Part shown: in pieces, positions 10,773 through 20,106 of the stretch
How positions within the stretch are numbered: position 1 is the stretch's first letter
Layout: each line of letters starts with the position of its first letter
Source of the DNA: Beijerinckiaceae bacterium
GTDB lineage: Bacteria; Pseudomonadota; Alphaproteobacteria; Rhizobiales; Beijerinckiaceae
Length of the DNA stretch: 64,000 nt
Direction: 5' to 3'
NCBI GenBank assembly: GCA_004564215.1
Contig: CP024846.1
Location: 62,001-126,000, forward strand
The notes under the pieces: generated by a model
The model's database searches: none
Told to the model about the DNA's origin: nothing
The model's input: only the letters and a program-made list of their open reading frames with translations
Made by a program: the position numbers and the translations under genes

Positions 10773-13046
10773 ATGGGTGATCAGCGAATAGCGGGGCGAG
10801 CTAAAGGCGGACGAAATGGCAAACCCCGGTTTGCAGCTCGTTTCGGCCCTGTCGCGGTTATTCTCGCGCTGTTCGTCGCTCTCGTCAGCTTTCTGATCTT
10901 CTCGGGCTATACGCCAATTTCCCCGACAAACACCGTGGTCGTGGGGTTGTTTGTCGCCAATATCCTCGGCATCCTTCTCGTCTTCTGCTTCGTGCTCGCG
11001 GAAGCCTATGCGCTGTTCAAGGCACGCCGCGCCGGGATCGCTGGAGCCGAGCTGCATGTTCGCGTGGTCGGGCTTTTTTCGATCATCGCCGCCGCACCGG
11101 CTCTCTTGATGGCCTGGGTCGGTTCGGTGACCTTGGAGCGAAGTCTCAATCCTTCTTTCATGCAGGACGGGCGTGGCTTTGTCCAAAATACCATTGACGC
11201 GGCGCGGCTCTATGAGCGGGACCAATGCAAATCCCTGCTGCAGGAAGCCCGGCTCACGGCCTCCGATCTCGACCGCGGCAAGCTTATGTTTGAGGTCGAC
11301 CGCCCGTTGTTTCGGGAGTTTTTTGCCTCAAGGGCCCGTTTTTTGGGATTTACCGCGGCGGCGCTTCTGAAATCCGATGGCACGGTCGTTGAGCGAGTCG
11401 ACACCGGCGCGGCGGTTGGAAACGTGGTGGTTCGGCCAGACCCCAGAGATTTCGAGGAAGCAAAAAAAAATGAGCCGGTTTGCCTGACCCTTAATGAAGG
11501 CCCGACTTTCGTGGCCTTGCGGACGCTCAATTCCTTCGAAGATACTTTTTTATATGTGGCGAGGCCAGTCGACCCGTTCACGGTGGAGTTTCCCCGCCAG
11601 GCCGCCAAAATGGTTGCGCTCTACGACGCTTTTGACAGCCATCGAAGCGGCATTCGGATCGCGTTCGCGACCATGTTCGTCCTGATCGCCTTGATCATGC
11701 TGTTGTCCGCGACTTGGCTCGGTCTTTCCTTTGCCGACAGCCTTGTCGCTCCGATCCGGCGCCTGATCGCGGCGACAGACGAGGTGGCCTCCGGCAATCT
11801 CCACGTTCAAGTCGCGGTCCATAAATCCGACGGAGATTTGGCGCATCTAGGCGAAACCTTCAACAAGATGACATCGGAACTCAGCGTCCAGCAGCGGCGG
11901 CTGATTGCTGCCAGCAAGCTGATCGATGAGCGGCGCCTCTTTACCGAGGCCGTCCTATCCGGGGTTCCCGTCGCGGTGGTGGGCGTGGGACGCCAGGGAG
12001 AAATTACCGTGCTCAATCATTCGGCGGAGAATTTGATTCCCCGAAGCGGAGAATCGGCAGCTCGGCTCGTGGGGCAGGCGATCGAAGCCGTCCTGCCGGA
12101 AATCTCCGATACGCTGGCCGAGGCACGCGCCAACCCCTCCCGCCTGATTCAGGGGCAGATTTCCTTAGCCCGAGGCGGCCTCGACCGGCTTTTCAATGTG
12201 AGTATCACCAGCGAGCCGACCGAGCGGGCCGACCGGAACTATGTCGTGACACTCGACGACATTACCGACCTCGTCTCGGCGCAGCGGACGGCAGCCTGGG
12301 CCGATGTCGCGCGCCGGATCGCCCATGAAATCAAAAATCCGCTGACTCCGATTCAGCTCTCCGCCGAACGGTTGAAGCGCAAATATGGCCGCCTGATAGA
12401 AAAGGATCGCGACGTCTTTGACCAGTGCACCGACACAATCGTCCGCCAAGTCGATGACATTAAGCGTATGGTGGATGAGTTTTCCTCGTTCGCGCGGATG
12501 CCAAAACCCAGCCTCGAAAGCGACGATCTCGGCGAATGCGTGCGCCAGGTTCTGTTTTTGATGCGGGTCGCCCATCCCGATATTGTTTTTGAAGACCATT
12601 TGCCGGAGGCCCCGGTTCGCGTCCCGTTCGACCGGCGACTCCTTTCTCAGGCTTTGACGAACATTATTAAGAATGCGACGGAGGGGATCGGCGAGCAGCC
12701 GGAAGGCACCGAAGACCAGGGACGCATTTCCGTGACCCTTGCGATTACTGGGCAAGGTGTCACCATTGACGTTATCGACAACGGCAAGGGGTTTCCAAGG
12801 GAGAACCGACAAAGGCTGCTCGAACCCTATATGACGACGCGAGCGGAAGGAACCGGCCTCGGACTTCCGATCGTGGCCAAGATTCTCGCCGATCATGGCG
12901 GCGGGATCGAGCTACGCGATGCGCCAGAAGGGCGGGGCGCCTGGGTCAGGCTCTTTTTTCCTTTGGGCCACGATCTTGGGAGTAAATCTGATTTTGCCGG
13001 GGCTTCGGATCAAGCCGCGCCGGCGGCGGCCAGAAAGGGAGCGTGA
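10773..13046 (+). CDS. ntrY: Membrane sensor histidine kinase NtrY
   Basis: Membrane-bound kinase of the NtrYX pair, linked in alphaproteobacteria to nitrogen use, redox state and envelope functions. Two or three hydrophobic segments lie within about the first 110 residues and another near residue 290-320, before a HAMP linker (DSLVAPIRRLIAATDEVASG). A PAS domain follows, then the dimerisation box [20 protein letters not shown] with His518, then the ATPase domain (DNGKGFP, GTGLGLPIVAKIL). The 757-residue length matches the family. It starts 235 bp after ntrC, so it may have its own promoter, and its TGA overlaps the ntrX region. Confidence 0.95.
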   Translation: MGDQRIAGRAKGGRNGKPRFAARFGPVAVILALFVALVSFLIFSGYTPISPTNTVVVGLFVANILGILLVFCFVLAEAYALFKARRAGIAGAELHVRVVGLFSIIAAAPALLMAWVGSVTLERSLNPSFMQDGRGFVQNTIDAARLYERDQCKSLLQEARLTASDLDRGKLMFEVDRPLFREFFASRARFLGFTAAALLKSDGTVVERVDTGAAVGNVVVRPDPRDFEEAKKNEPVCLTLNEGPTFVALRTLNSFEDTFLYVARPVDPFTVEFPRQAAKMVALYDAFDSHRSGIRIAFATMFVLIALIMLLSATWLGLSFADSLVAPIRRLIAATDEVASGNLHVQVAVHKSDGDLAHLGETFNKMTSELSVQQRRLIAASKLIDERRLFTEAVLSGVPVAVVGVGRQGEITVLNHSAENLIPRSGESAARLVGQAIEAVLPEISDTLAEARANPSRLIQGQISLARGGLDRLFNVSITSEPTERADRNYVVTLDDITDLVSAQRTAAWADVARRIAHEIKNPLTPIQLSAERLKRKYGRLIEKDRDVFDQCTDTIVRQVDDIKRMVDEFSSFARMPKPSLESDDLGECVRQVLFLMRVAHPDIVFEDHLPEAPVRVPFDRRLLSQALTNIIKNATEGIGEQPEGTEDQGRISVTLAITGQGVTIDVIDNGKGFPRENRQRLLEPYMTTRAEGTGLGLPIVAKILADHGGGIELRDAPEGRGAWVRLFFPLGHDLGSKSDFAGASDQAAPAAARKGA

Positions 13047-13054
13047 AACAGTCC

Positions 13055-14422
13055 ATGGCGAGCGACATTCTGATTGTGGACGATGAAGCCGATATCCGCG
13101 AGATTGTTTCCGGGATCTTGTCGGACGAAGGCCACGGCACGCGCACGGCCAAGAACTCCGACGAGGCGTTGGCCGCGATTGGGGCCAGACGACCTACTCT
13201 CGTCTTTCTCGATATTTGGCTGCAAGGGTCAAGACTCGACGGCTTGCAGCTGTTGAAAATCATCAAGGAGCAGAACCCGAACCTCCCGGTCGTCATGATT
13301 TCGGGGCATGGCAACATTGAGACGGCGGTGTCCGCGATCAAGCTCGGCGCCTATGACTTCATCGAAAAGCCGTTCAAGGCTGATCGCCTGGTGCTTGTCG
13401 CTGAACGTGCGCTCGAAGCCTCGCGGTTGAAGCGCGAAGTCAATGAACTTCGCACGCGAACGGGCGGTGCCAATCTGATTGTCGGCAAATCGACCGCGAT
13501 CAATCAATTGCGCCAGGTGATCGAGCGCGTTGGACCGGCCAATTCGAGGATCCTGATCACCGGTTCGCCGGGCGCGGGCAAGGAACTCGTCGCACGCAAC
13601 ATCCATGAGACATCGGCGCGTGCGAGCGGGCCGTTCGTGACCATCAGCTCGGCGACGATCGAGCCGGAAACCATGGAACTCGAACTTTTTGGGGTCGAGG
13701 GCAAGGAGGGCCGTAGCCGCAAGGTGGGAGCTCTCGAGGAAGCCCATGGAGGCACGCTCTATCTCGACGAAATTGCGGATATGCCGAAGGAGACCCAGGG
13801 CAAAATCCTGCGTGTGCTCGTCGAACAAAATTTTCAGCGGGTAGGGGGAACGACCCGCGTCCATGTCGATGTGCGCATCATTTCATCGAGTTCGCGCAAT
13901 CTCGCGGCGCTGATCGCCGACGGTTCGTTTCGCGAGGACCTTTTCCATCGTCTTGCGGTTGTGCCGGTTCGGGTCCCTTCCTTGAGCGAACATCGCGAAG
14001 ATATTCCCGAACTCATCGGGTTTTTCATGGAGCAGGTCTCGGTGACGAGCGGTATGCCCAGGCGTTTGATCGCTGACGACGCGATGGCGGTCCTGCAGTC
14101 ACATGATTGGCCCGGAAACATCAGGCAATTGCGCAATAATGTGGAACGCCTGATGATTCTCGCTGCTGGCGACCCGGATGCGGCGGTGACGGCCGAAATG
14201 CTGCCGGCCGAAATCGGTACGCTCGTTCCTTCGACCCCAAATGGTCAAGGCGGCGAAAAGCTGATGAATCTTCCCTTGCGGGAGGCCCGCGAGGTCTTTG
14301 AGCGCGAATATCTGGTCGCTCAGATCAATCGCTTCAGTGGCAATATCTCGCGGACTGCGGAGTTTATCGGGATGGAACGCTCGGCCTTGCACCGCAAATT
14401 GAAGTCCCTTCAGGTTGACTGA
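13055..14422 (+). CDS. ntrX: Response regulator NtrX
   Basis: Partner regulator of NtrY. The receiver domain carries Asp53 (FLDIWLQG), followed by an AAA+ domain with a variant Walker A (GSPGAGKE) and a C-terminal Fis-type DNA-binding helix-turn-helix (NISRTAEFIGMERSALHRKL). The sigma-54-contacting GAFTGA motif found in NtrC is missing: the equivalent loop reads FGVEGKEGRSRKVGALEEAHG. NtrX proteins of Rhizobiales often lack it, which argues against classical sigma-54 activation. I chose the ATG at 13055, giving MASDILIVDDEADI, over the GTG at 13043: AGGGAG at 13037-13041 sits too close to the GTG, and NtrX homologues start with MASDIL. Confidence 0.94.
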   Translation: MASDILIVDDEADIREIVSGILSDEGHGTRTAKNSDEALAAIGARRPTLVFLDIWLQGSRLDGLQLLKIIKEQNPNLPVVMISGHGNIETAVSAIKLGAYDFIEKPFKADRLVLVAERALEASRLKREVNELRTRTGGANLIVGKSTAINQLRQVIERVGPANSRILITGSPGAGKELVARNIHETSARASGPFVTISSATIEPETMELELFGVEGKEGRSRKVGALEEAHGGTLYLDEIADMPKETQGKILRVLVEQNFQRVGGTTRVHVDVRIISSSSRNLAALIADGSFREDLFHRLAVVPVRVPSLSEHREDIPELIGFFMEQVSVTSGMPRRLIADDAMAVLQSHDWPGNIRQLRNNVERLMILAAGDPDAAVTAEMLPAEIGTLVPSTPNGQGGEKLMNLPLREAREVFEREYLVAQINRFSGNISRTAEFIGMERSALHRKLKSLQVD

Positions 14423-14538
14423 CCTAAAAGAATTGAATGGCCCATTGATCACGTGTTGAAGGGGCTTTCGCCGATTGCCATGAATCCCTATTTCTATATT
14501 CGGGCCTCGACCAAATCTCTTCGTTTAACAAAGCGCCT

Positions 14539-17142
14539 ATGGACTCATTGGAAACCCCATCCAACTTGTTGAACGGCACAAAGCAAGACTCACAACGCGG
14601 CCCTAGCTGGTGGCTGCTGCTACGGCTCGCCCTGCGCGACTTTCGCGGAGGCCTGCGCGGTTTCGGGATCTTTCTTGCGTCCATCGCGCTGGGCGTCGCC
14701 GCGATCACGGGCGTCGGCTCGGTGTCGGCTGCGCTTAAGGACGGGCTTGCCCAGCAGGGGCGCGCAATTCTTGGTGGCGATGCCTCTTTTAATCTCGTCC
14801 AGCACGAAATAAATGCGCCTGAACGCGATTTTTTTCTCCAACAAGGACGCCTTTCCTCCGTGGCGCTGATGCGCGCCATGGCGCGTGGGGACAACGGCGA
14901 AGCCGCGCTTGTCGAGATCAAGGCAGTCGACGGTAGCTATCCGCTCGCCGGCGAACTTGGCCTCGAACCACCGCTGCCGCTCGCCGACGCCTTGGCCGAG
15001 CGGGAGGGTGCCTTTGGAATCGTGGCCGAGGCGGCGCTTCTGGCAAAGCTCGGCCTCTCACTGGGAAGCCGCCTCACAATCGGCGACACGCCTTTCGAAT
15101 TGCGGAGTGTGCTCGCGGCCGAGCCGGACCATTTTTTTGGGGCGATAGGATTCGGACCCCGCGTCTTGATTTCGGAAGCCGCACTTCGCGCGACCGGTCT
15201 GCTGCAGCCGGGTGCTCTCACAAAGTGGGCTTATCGCGTCCTGTTGAACGGGGCGACTACAAGCGACAGTCAACTCGACGCATTTACAGAGGCGGTGAAA
15301 CAAAAATTTCCCGAGGCGGGATGGGACGTCCGCACGCGAAAAAACATATCTCCGCAATTTTCCCGCAATCTGGATCGCTTCACGGAATTTCTGACCCTCG
15401 TCGGCCTCACGTCTTTGATCGTCGGCGGGATCGGCGTCGCCAACGCGATTGCCGGCTTTGTCGAGCGTAAGCGGCCGGTGATTGCGACTTTGAAAGCAGT
15501 CGGCGCGAGCGGGTCCACCGTCTTTGCTCTGATGTTGACTCAAACGATGCTGGTTGCCCTCGTCGGAGTGACGATTGGCGCGGCGCTTGGCGCCGCATTG
15601 CCTTTTGTCGCTGTCTGGGGCTTCGGTTCTCTCCTCCCTTTCCCGCTTGCGCCAGCGGTCTTCCCGACTGCAATTGGCAAGGGCGTTCTGTACGGCCTTT
15701 TGACCGCGCTCGCATTCTCCGCGGGTCCATTGGGACACGCCCATGACGTTCCGGTCCAGGCGTTGTTTCGCGCCGAGATCGAACCGAGGCGGACTCTCCC
15801 GAGGCCCCGCTACATTGCCCTGATCCTCAGCGCCGCCGTGGGCCTTGCATCGACGTTTTTGGTCTTTGCGACCGATCGCGGGCTTGTCCTAATTTACATG
15901 GCAGCGACCCTCGCCGCCTTCGCCGTCCTGCGGGGGGCGTCCTTTCTCATCATGTTCGGCGCCAAGAAAATCCCGCACATGCGCAATTTCGCGTTGCGCT
16001 TGGCCATCGGTAATATTTATCGGCCGGGCGCGCTCACGCCTTCCGTCGTCCTTTCGCTCGGCCTCGGTGTTGCGCTTCTCGTGACGCTCACTTTGATCGA
16101 TGGCAACATCAGCGCCGAACTCAAACCCTCCCTCATCGGCAAGACGCCGAGCTTTTATTTTCTCGATGTCCAAAACGCGAAGGCCGGAGAGTTTACGGCG
16201 TTCTTGAAGAGTCACGCGCCAGACAGCAAAATCGAACTCGTCCCGATGCTGCGCGGTCGCATCATCCGTCTGAATGGATTGCAGGTGGGCGTGGCACAGC
16301 CCAAACAAAGCGTCGCCTGGGTTTTGGAAGGCGACCGCGGGATTACCTTCGCCCCTTCTTTGCCGGAAGGCTCCGTTCTGATCAAAGGAGCCTGGTGGCC
16401 GAGCGATTACACGGGGCCTCCCTTGGTCTCGATGGAAAATGAGGCCGCCGAGGGGCTCGGGCTTGCCGTCGGCGACGAAGTCACCGTCAACGTTCTCGGC
16501 CGAGAGATCGGTGCCAAAATCGCCAATACCCGCAAGGTCAATTGGCGGAGCTATGGAATTAATTTCGTCCTGGTATTCTCGCCGAACAGCTTCGCTGGCG
16601 CTCCCTTTGCCGACCTCGCGACACTGACCTTTGAAGATGCCAGCAGCCCGGCGCGGGAATCTTCGATTTTGCGCGAGACAGCGCGGAAGTTTCCGTCGAT
16701 TACAAGCATCCGTGTGAAGGATGCGCTTGATACCGTAAACGCGGTTGTGGCTCAGCTGGCCTTTGCGGTCAGGGGAGCCTCCAGCGTTGCATTCCTGGCC
16801 TCGATCCTGGTCCTCGGCGGGGCGCTCGCGGCGGGTCAAACCGCCCGTATTCACGATGCCGTCGTATTGAAGACGCTCGGCGCGACGCGGTCGCGCCTGC
16901 TGGCCGCCTATATTTTTGAATATAGCGCGCTTGGGTTTTGCACGGCGTTGTTCGGTGTCGCGGCAGGGGGAGCCGCCGCCTATGCCATTGTTGACCAAGT
17001 GATGAAACTCGATTTTCTTTGGCTCTGGCCGCAGACATTTATCGCGGCAGTGGCCGCGGTGAGCGTCACAATCGGCCTTGGACTGCTCTCGACATGGTGG
17101 ATTTTGGGCCGCAAACCGGCACCTTATTTGCGCGATCTATAG
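14539..17142 (+). CDS. FtsX-like ABC transporter permease (YbbP-type)
   Basis: An 867-residue integral membrane protein with two FtsX-type permease units. An N-terminal membrane anchor (FGIFLASIALGVAAITGVGSV) is followed by a periplasmic MacB-like domain and three helices at about 285-400, then the pattern repeats in the second half. It resembles YbbP and related permeases that pair with an ATPase such as YbbA and are suspected to export lipids or envelope components. No ATP-binding subunit lies next to it here, so the partner must be elsewhere. It follows ntrX by 116 bp on the same strand. Confidence 0.85.
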   Translation: MDSLETPSNLLNGTKQDSQRGPSWWLLLRLALRDFRGGLRGFGIFLASIALGVAAITGVGSVSAALKDGLAQQGRAILGGDASFNLVQHEINAPERDFFLQQGRLSSVALMRAMARGDNGEAALVEIKAVDGSYPLAGELGLEPPLPLADALAEREGAFGIVAEAALLAKLGLSLGSRLTIGDTPFELRSVLAAEPDHFFGAIGFGPRVLISEAALRATGLLQPGALTKWAYRVLLNGATTSDSQLDAFTEAVKQKFPEAGWDVRTRKNISPQFSRNLDRFTEFLTLVGLTSLIVGGIGVANAIAGFVERKRPVIATLKAVGASGSTVFALMLTQTMLVALVGVTIGAALGAALPFVAVWGFGSLLPFPLAPAVFPTAIGKGVLYGLLTALAFSAGPLGHAHDVPVQALFRAEIEPRRTLPRPRYIALILSAAVGLASTFLVFATDRGLVLIYMAATLAAFAVLRGASFLIMFGAKKIPHMRNFALRLAIGNIYRPGALTPSVVLSLGLGVALLVTLTLIDGNISAELKPSLIGKTPSFYFLDVQNAKAGEFTAFLKSHAPDSKIELVPMLRGRIIRLNGLQVGVAQPKQSVAWVLEGDRGITFAPSLPEGSVLIKGAWWPSDYTGPPLVSMENEAAEGLGLAVGDEVTVNVLGREIGAKIANTRKVNWRSYGINFVLVFSPNSFAGAPFADLATLTFEDASSPARESSILRETARKFPSITSIRVKDALDTVNAVVAQLAFAVRGASSVAFLASILVLGGALAAGQTARIHDAVVLKTLGATRSRLLAAYIFEYSALGFCTALFGVAAGGAAAYAIVDQVMKLDFLWLWPQTFIAAVAAVSVTIGLGLLSTWWILGRKPAPYLRDL

Positions 17143-17275
17143 TCAGGGAACGTTAAGCATTGTTCATGTAGGCGCCCTTGTACCGTCTCGGTGCTTGCGC
17201 CATATTAAAGGGGACGCTGATCCTGCAAAGGCAGCGGCCGGAGGCGGTCAAGCCTCCCTAACTTTTGAGGAAAAC

Positions 17276-18061
17276 ATGTCCGACTTCGACCGCAACGCAG
17301 GTGCCCGCTGGGGGCAGGGCGCAGTACGGGCCGGTCGCGCCGAAATCGACCAGGGCCTGCGCACGTACATGCTGGGCGTCTACAACAATATGGTGGTCGG
17401 TTTGGCCATCACAGGTTTGGTAGCGCTTGGTGTCCATATGCTTGCCGTCACGAGCGATCCCTCGATGGCGGTCGCCCAAATTGGGCGAATCTCTCTGACG
17501 GCCTTTGGCCAGACCCTGTACCTGACCCCGCTCAGGTGGCTGGTGATTTTAGCGCCGCTCGGTTTCGTTCTGTTCTTTTCGTTCCGCATTAACCAGATGT
17601 CGGCATCAAGCGCCCGGACCTTGTTCCTCGCTTTTGCGGCGGCGATGGGCCTGTCCATGTCGACGATCCTCGTGGTCTATACCGGAACGTCGGTCGCCCG
17701 CGCTTTCTTTGTAACGGCGGCGGCTTTCGGTGGCTTGAGCCTTTACGGCTACACCACGAAGCGTGACCTGTCGCCGATGGGTGCCTTTTTGGTGATGGGT
17801 TTGTTCGGCTTGATCATCGCGATGCTGGTCAATCTGTTCGTACAAAGCACCGGGTTCCAGTTCGCATTGTCGATCCTTTCGGTTCTGATCTTCTCGGGTC
17901 TCACCGCGTGGGATACGCAAGCGATCAAGGAAATGTACTTCGCAAGCGATGATTATGAGGTCGCCACGAAGAAATCGGTCAATGCCGCCTTGATGCTTTA
18001 TCTGGATTTCATCAACATCTTCCAGTCGCTCCTGTTTCTCACAGGGTCACGAAACGACTGA
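17276..18061 (+). CDS. Bax inhibitor-1/YccA family membrane protein
   Basis: A 261-residue protein with about seven hydrophobic segments, typical of the Bax inhibitor-1/YccA/YbhL family of membrane proteins. Family members have been linked to FtsH-mediated proteolysis (YccA) and to ion leak; the role of this copy is unknown. The conserved C-terminal signature is present: AWDTQAIKEMYF, then LMLYLDFINIFQSLL. The ATG at 17276 was chosen because GAGG lies five bases upstream and the family starts with a short polar segment; an in-frame upstream extension to 17078 would run back into the permease gene. A strong terminator follows directly. Confidence 0.92.
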   Translation: MSDFDRNAGARWGQGAVRAGRAEIDQGLRTYMLGVYNNMVVGLAITGLVALGVHMLAVTSDPSMAVAQIGRISLTAFGQTLYLTPLRWLVILAPLGFVLFFSFRINQMSASSARTLFLAFAAAMGLSMSTILVVYTGTSVARAFFVTAAAFGGLSLYGYTTKRDLSPMGAFLVMGLFGLIIAMLVNLFVQSTGFQFALSILSVLIFSGLTAWDTQAIKEMYFASDDYEVATKKSVNAALMLYLDFINIFQSLLFLTGSRND

Positions 18062-18083
18062 TCATCGCACAGTTTGCAAACCA

Positions 18084-18110
18084 GGCCCCGCGAAAGCGGG
18101 GCCTTTTTTT
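18084..18110 (+). terminator. Rho-independent terminator after the Bax-inhibitor gene
   Basis: A perfect 8-bp GC-rich stem (GGCCCCGC / GCGGGGCC) with a GAAA tetraloop, followed by seven Ts. It begins 22 bases after the stop of the Bax inhibitor-1 gene and lies before the convergent SDHAF4 gene. This is the clearest terminator in the window. Confidence 0.95.
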
Positions 18111-18170
18111 GCTTTAAGAGCTCACTGCGGTTGGCCGTCGGTGAAAGCAAAATAATATTGCGCCGTGATA

Positions 18171-18386
18171 TCAGAAATCAGTAGCGATACCCTTGACCTC
18201 CCAATCACCATAGCGGGCCGGCTCTAAACCATCCCGGCCATTGATTTCCGTGGGCGCCACTGTACTGTCCTGCTTGGCAATGCGACGGCGTTCGTCTGCC
18301 TCGGCGAGCGCCCGCTGCGCCGCTTCGCTGAGCTTTCTTCGGCTTGCCTTCAAAATGGCAAGGTCATCGTTTTTCGGTCGTTCCAT
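18171..18386 (-). CDS. DUF1674 protein, succinate dehydrogenase assembly factor 4 homologue
   Basis: A 71-residue protein with the DUF1674/SDHAF4 C-terminal signature GLEPARYGDWEVKGIATDF. Family members bind the flavinated SdhA subunit and help assemble succinate dehydrogenase. The charged N-terminal half (KASRRKLSEAAQRALAEADERR) is typical. I set the start at the ATG at 18386 (MERPKND); an open frame continues upstream but its sequence resembles no protein. It converges with the Bax-inhibitor gene and is divergent from rsmB, so the roughly 155-bp gap probably holds both promoters. Confidence 0.88.
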   Translation of the reverse strand: MERPKNDDLAILKASRRKLSEAAQRALAEADERRRIAKQDSTVAPTEINGRDGLEPARYGDWEVKGIATDF

Positions 18387-18541
18387 CTTTATGGCTCCGC
18401 AGTCTTGGCGGGGACGAGCGCGGCTCGCATGCGCGGCCATTCGTGAGAAGTTTGGGCCAAATTCTGGGCAAAGTCCAAAGGTTCGTGCTAGGAGAAGGCG
18501 ATGATCGCACCCCCCCAAGTCTTCGCAGCGGAGTGTCCCGT

Positions 18542-19963
18542 TTGACCCTATCTCCGCGTCCGCCGTCGGATCGGCGGCGTAGCCGTAAGATTTTGAGTGG
18601 AAGGCCCCATCATCCCCCCTTTGCGGTCGACCAAGGGCAACAGGGCGAAGACTGCCCGGGACTGGCTGCGCGCCTCGCCGCTGCGGCAATCCTAAACGAT
18701 ATAATCGGCCGTTTTCATCCCCTCGATGAATGCTTTTCGGGCAAGGCTATTCCGTCTCGGCTTGGGGGGCTCGATGCCCGGGACATTGCCCTCACTCGAT
18801 CGATCGTCACCGCTGGACTTCGCCGGCTTGGAACGATCCGTGCGGCTCTGGCTGGGCTTTTGGATAAGGGACTGCCGCGCCAGGCCGCGCATCTCGAATG
18901 GATCTTGATCGCGGCTTCTGCCCAGATTCTTTTTCTGGATGTTCCCGATCATGCCGCCGTCGACCTCGCCGTCCGCATGACCCGGCTCGAGTCGAAAGGC
19001 GCGCCTTACGCTTCGCTCGTCAACGGCGTGCTGCGCAATCTCATCCGCGCACGGGAAAAGATCTTATTGGAAAGCGACCCTCTCGATCACGACACGCCGG
19101 CTTGGCTGGCCGCGCGCTGGCGGAAGACTTATGGAGACGCCGAGGCCCGTGCGATCGCGAGCGCCCATCGTGCGGAGCCGACGCTCGACATCACCGTGCT
19201 TTCGGACCCCTTGATTTGGGCCGACCGGCTTGGAGCGATCGTTCTGCCAACCGGTTCGCTGCGGCTTCGCACTCATGTGCCCGTGACCGAACTCCCGGGT
19301 TTCTCGGAAGGTCGCTGGTTCGTTCAGGATGCAGCCGCGGCACTTCCCGCGCGCCTATTGCAGGCAGGCCCCGGTCTCAAGGTGGCCGATTTTTGCGCAG
19401 CTCCGGGCGGCAAGGCGGCGCAACTCGCTGCGGCCGGCGCCGACGTTACCGCGATTGATCGGTCCGCTGAACGGCTGAAACGACTGACCGCGAATTTTGC
19501 CAGGTTGAACCTGCATGCCGACATTGTCGTCGCTGATATCGTTAGCCTGAAAACGCCACCTTTCGATGCGATTTTGGTCGATGCGCCCTGTCTTGCCACC
19601 GGCACGATCAGGCGCCATCCCGATATTGCCTGGATTAAGAAGCCGGGTGATCTGACGGCGCTGACGGCCCTTCAAAGCCGCATGCTGGACAAAGCCGTCG
19701 AGCTCGTCAAACCGGGCGGATTGATCGTTTATTGCACCTGCTCGATCGAGCCGGAGGAAAATGAGATGCAGATTTCCGCGCTCTTGCGCCGTAATCCGGA
19801 TGTTACGCGGGTCCCGATCGAACCAAGCGAAGTCGGCGGCTTGCCGCAAATTTTGAACGAAAACGGCGAATTGCGGACCCTGCCTTCGCATCTTCCCGAT
19901 GCCGAGCCGCGCCTCGCGGGCCTCGATGGTTTCTTCGCTGCGCGCCTGGTTCGGCGAGGTTAA
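18542..19963 (+). CDS. rsmB: 16S rRNA m5C967-type methyltransferase (RsmB/Fmu/NOL1-Nop2-sun)
   Basis: S-adenosylmethionine-dependent RNA cytosine-C5 methyltransferase. An N-terminal NusB-like helical domain (about residues 40-170) precedes the Rossmann methyltransferase domain, with the SAM motif VADFCAAPGGKAAQLAAAGA. The two family cysteines are present: Cys350 in DAPC and the nucleophile Cys400 in YCTCSIEPEENE. There is no ATG near the expected start. I chose the TTG at 18542, which has GGAG eight bases upstream and gives 473 residues; a GTG at 18533 is an alternative. The open frame further upstream lies over SDHAF4 on the other strand and is not credible. Confidence 0.88.
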   Translation: MTLSPRPPSDRRRSRKILSGRPHHPPFAVDQGQQGEDCPGLAARLAAAAILNDIIGRFHPLDECFSGKAIPSRLGGLDARDIALTRSIVTAGLRRLGTIRAALAGLLDKGLPRQAAHLEWILIAASAQILFLDVPDHAAVDLAVRMTRLESKGAPYASLVNGVLRNLIRAREKILLESDPLDHDTPAWLAARWRKTYGDAEARAIASAHRAEPTLDITVLSDPLIWADRLGAIVLPTGSLRLRTHVPVTELPGFSEGRWFVQDAAAALPARLLQAGPGLKVADFCAAPGGKAAQLAAAGADVTAIDRSAERLKRLTANFARLNLHADIVVADIVSLKTPPFDAILVDAPCLATGTIRRHPDIAWIKKPGDLTALTALQSRMLDKAVELVKPGGLIVYCTCSIEPEENEMQISALLRRNPDVTRVPIEPSEVGGLPQILNENGELRTLPSHLPDAEPRLAGLDGFFAARLVRRG

Positions 19964-20093
19964 TAAACCCGACAGAATTTTAAAAGATAAACCCAATGCT
20001 GCGGTTTAGGATCGCTCGGCTGAAACGACGATATGCCAGCGACAAGATTTGCTGGCCGCGTCACGGTCCTGGCAAACGGGCGGCATGGAAATG

Positions 20094-20106
20094 AGGAGGT
20101 AGTCCC
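20094..20106 (+). promoter_or_regulatory. Strong Shine-Dalgarno site pointing to a CTG start
   Basis: AGGAGGT at 20094-20100 is a near-perfect ribosome-binding sequence. Six bases further on lies CTG (20107), in frame with the heparinase-family protein. The next conventional start codon, a TTG at 20134, is more than 30 bases away and has only a weak GGAA ahead of it. Confidence 0.6.
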
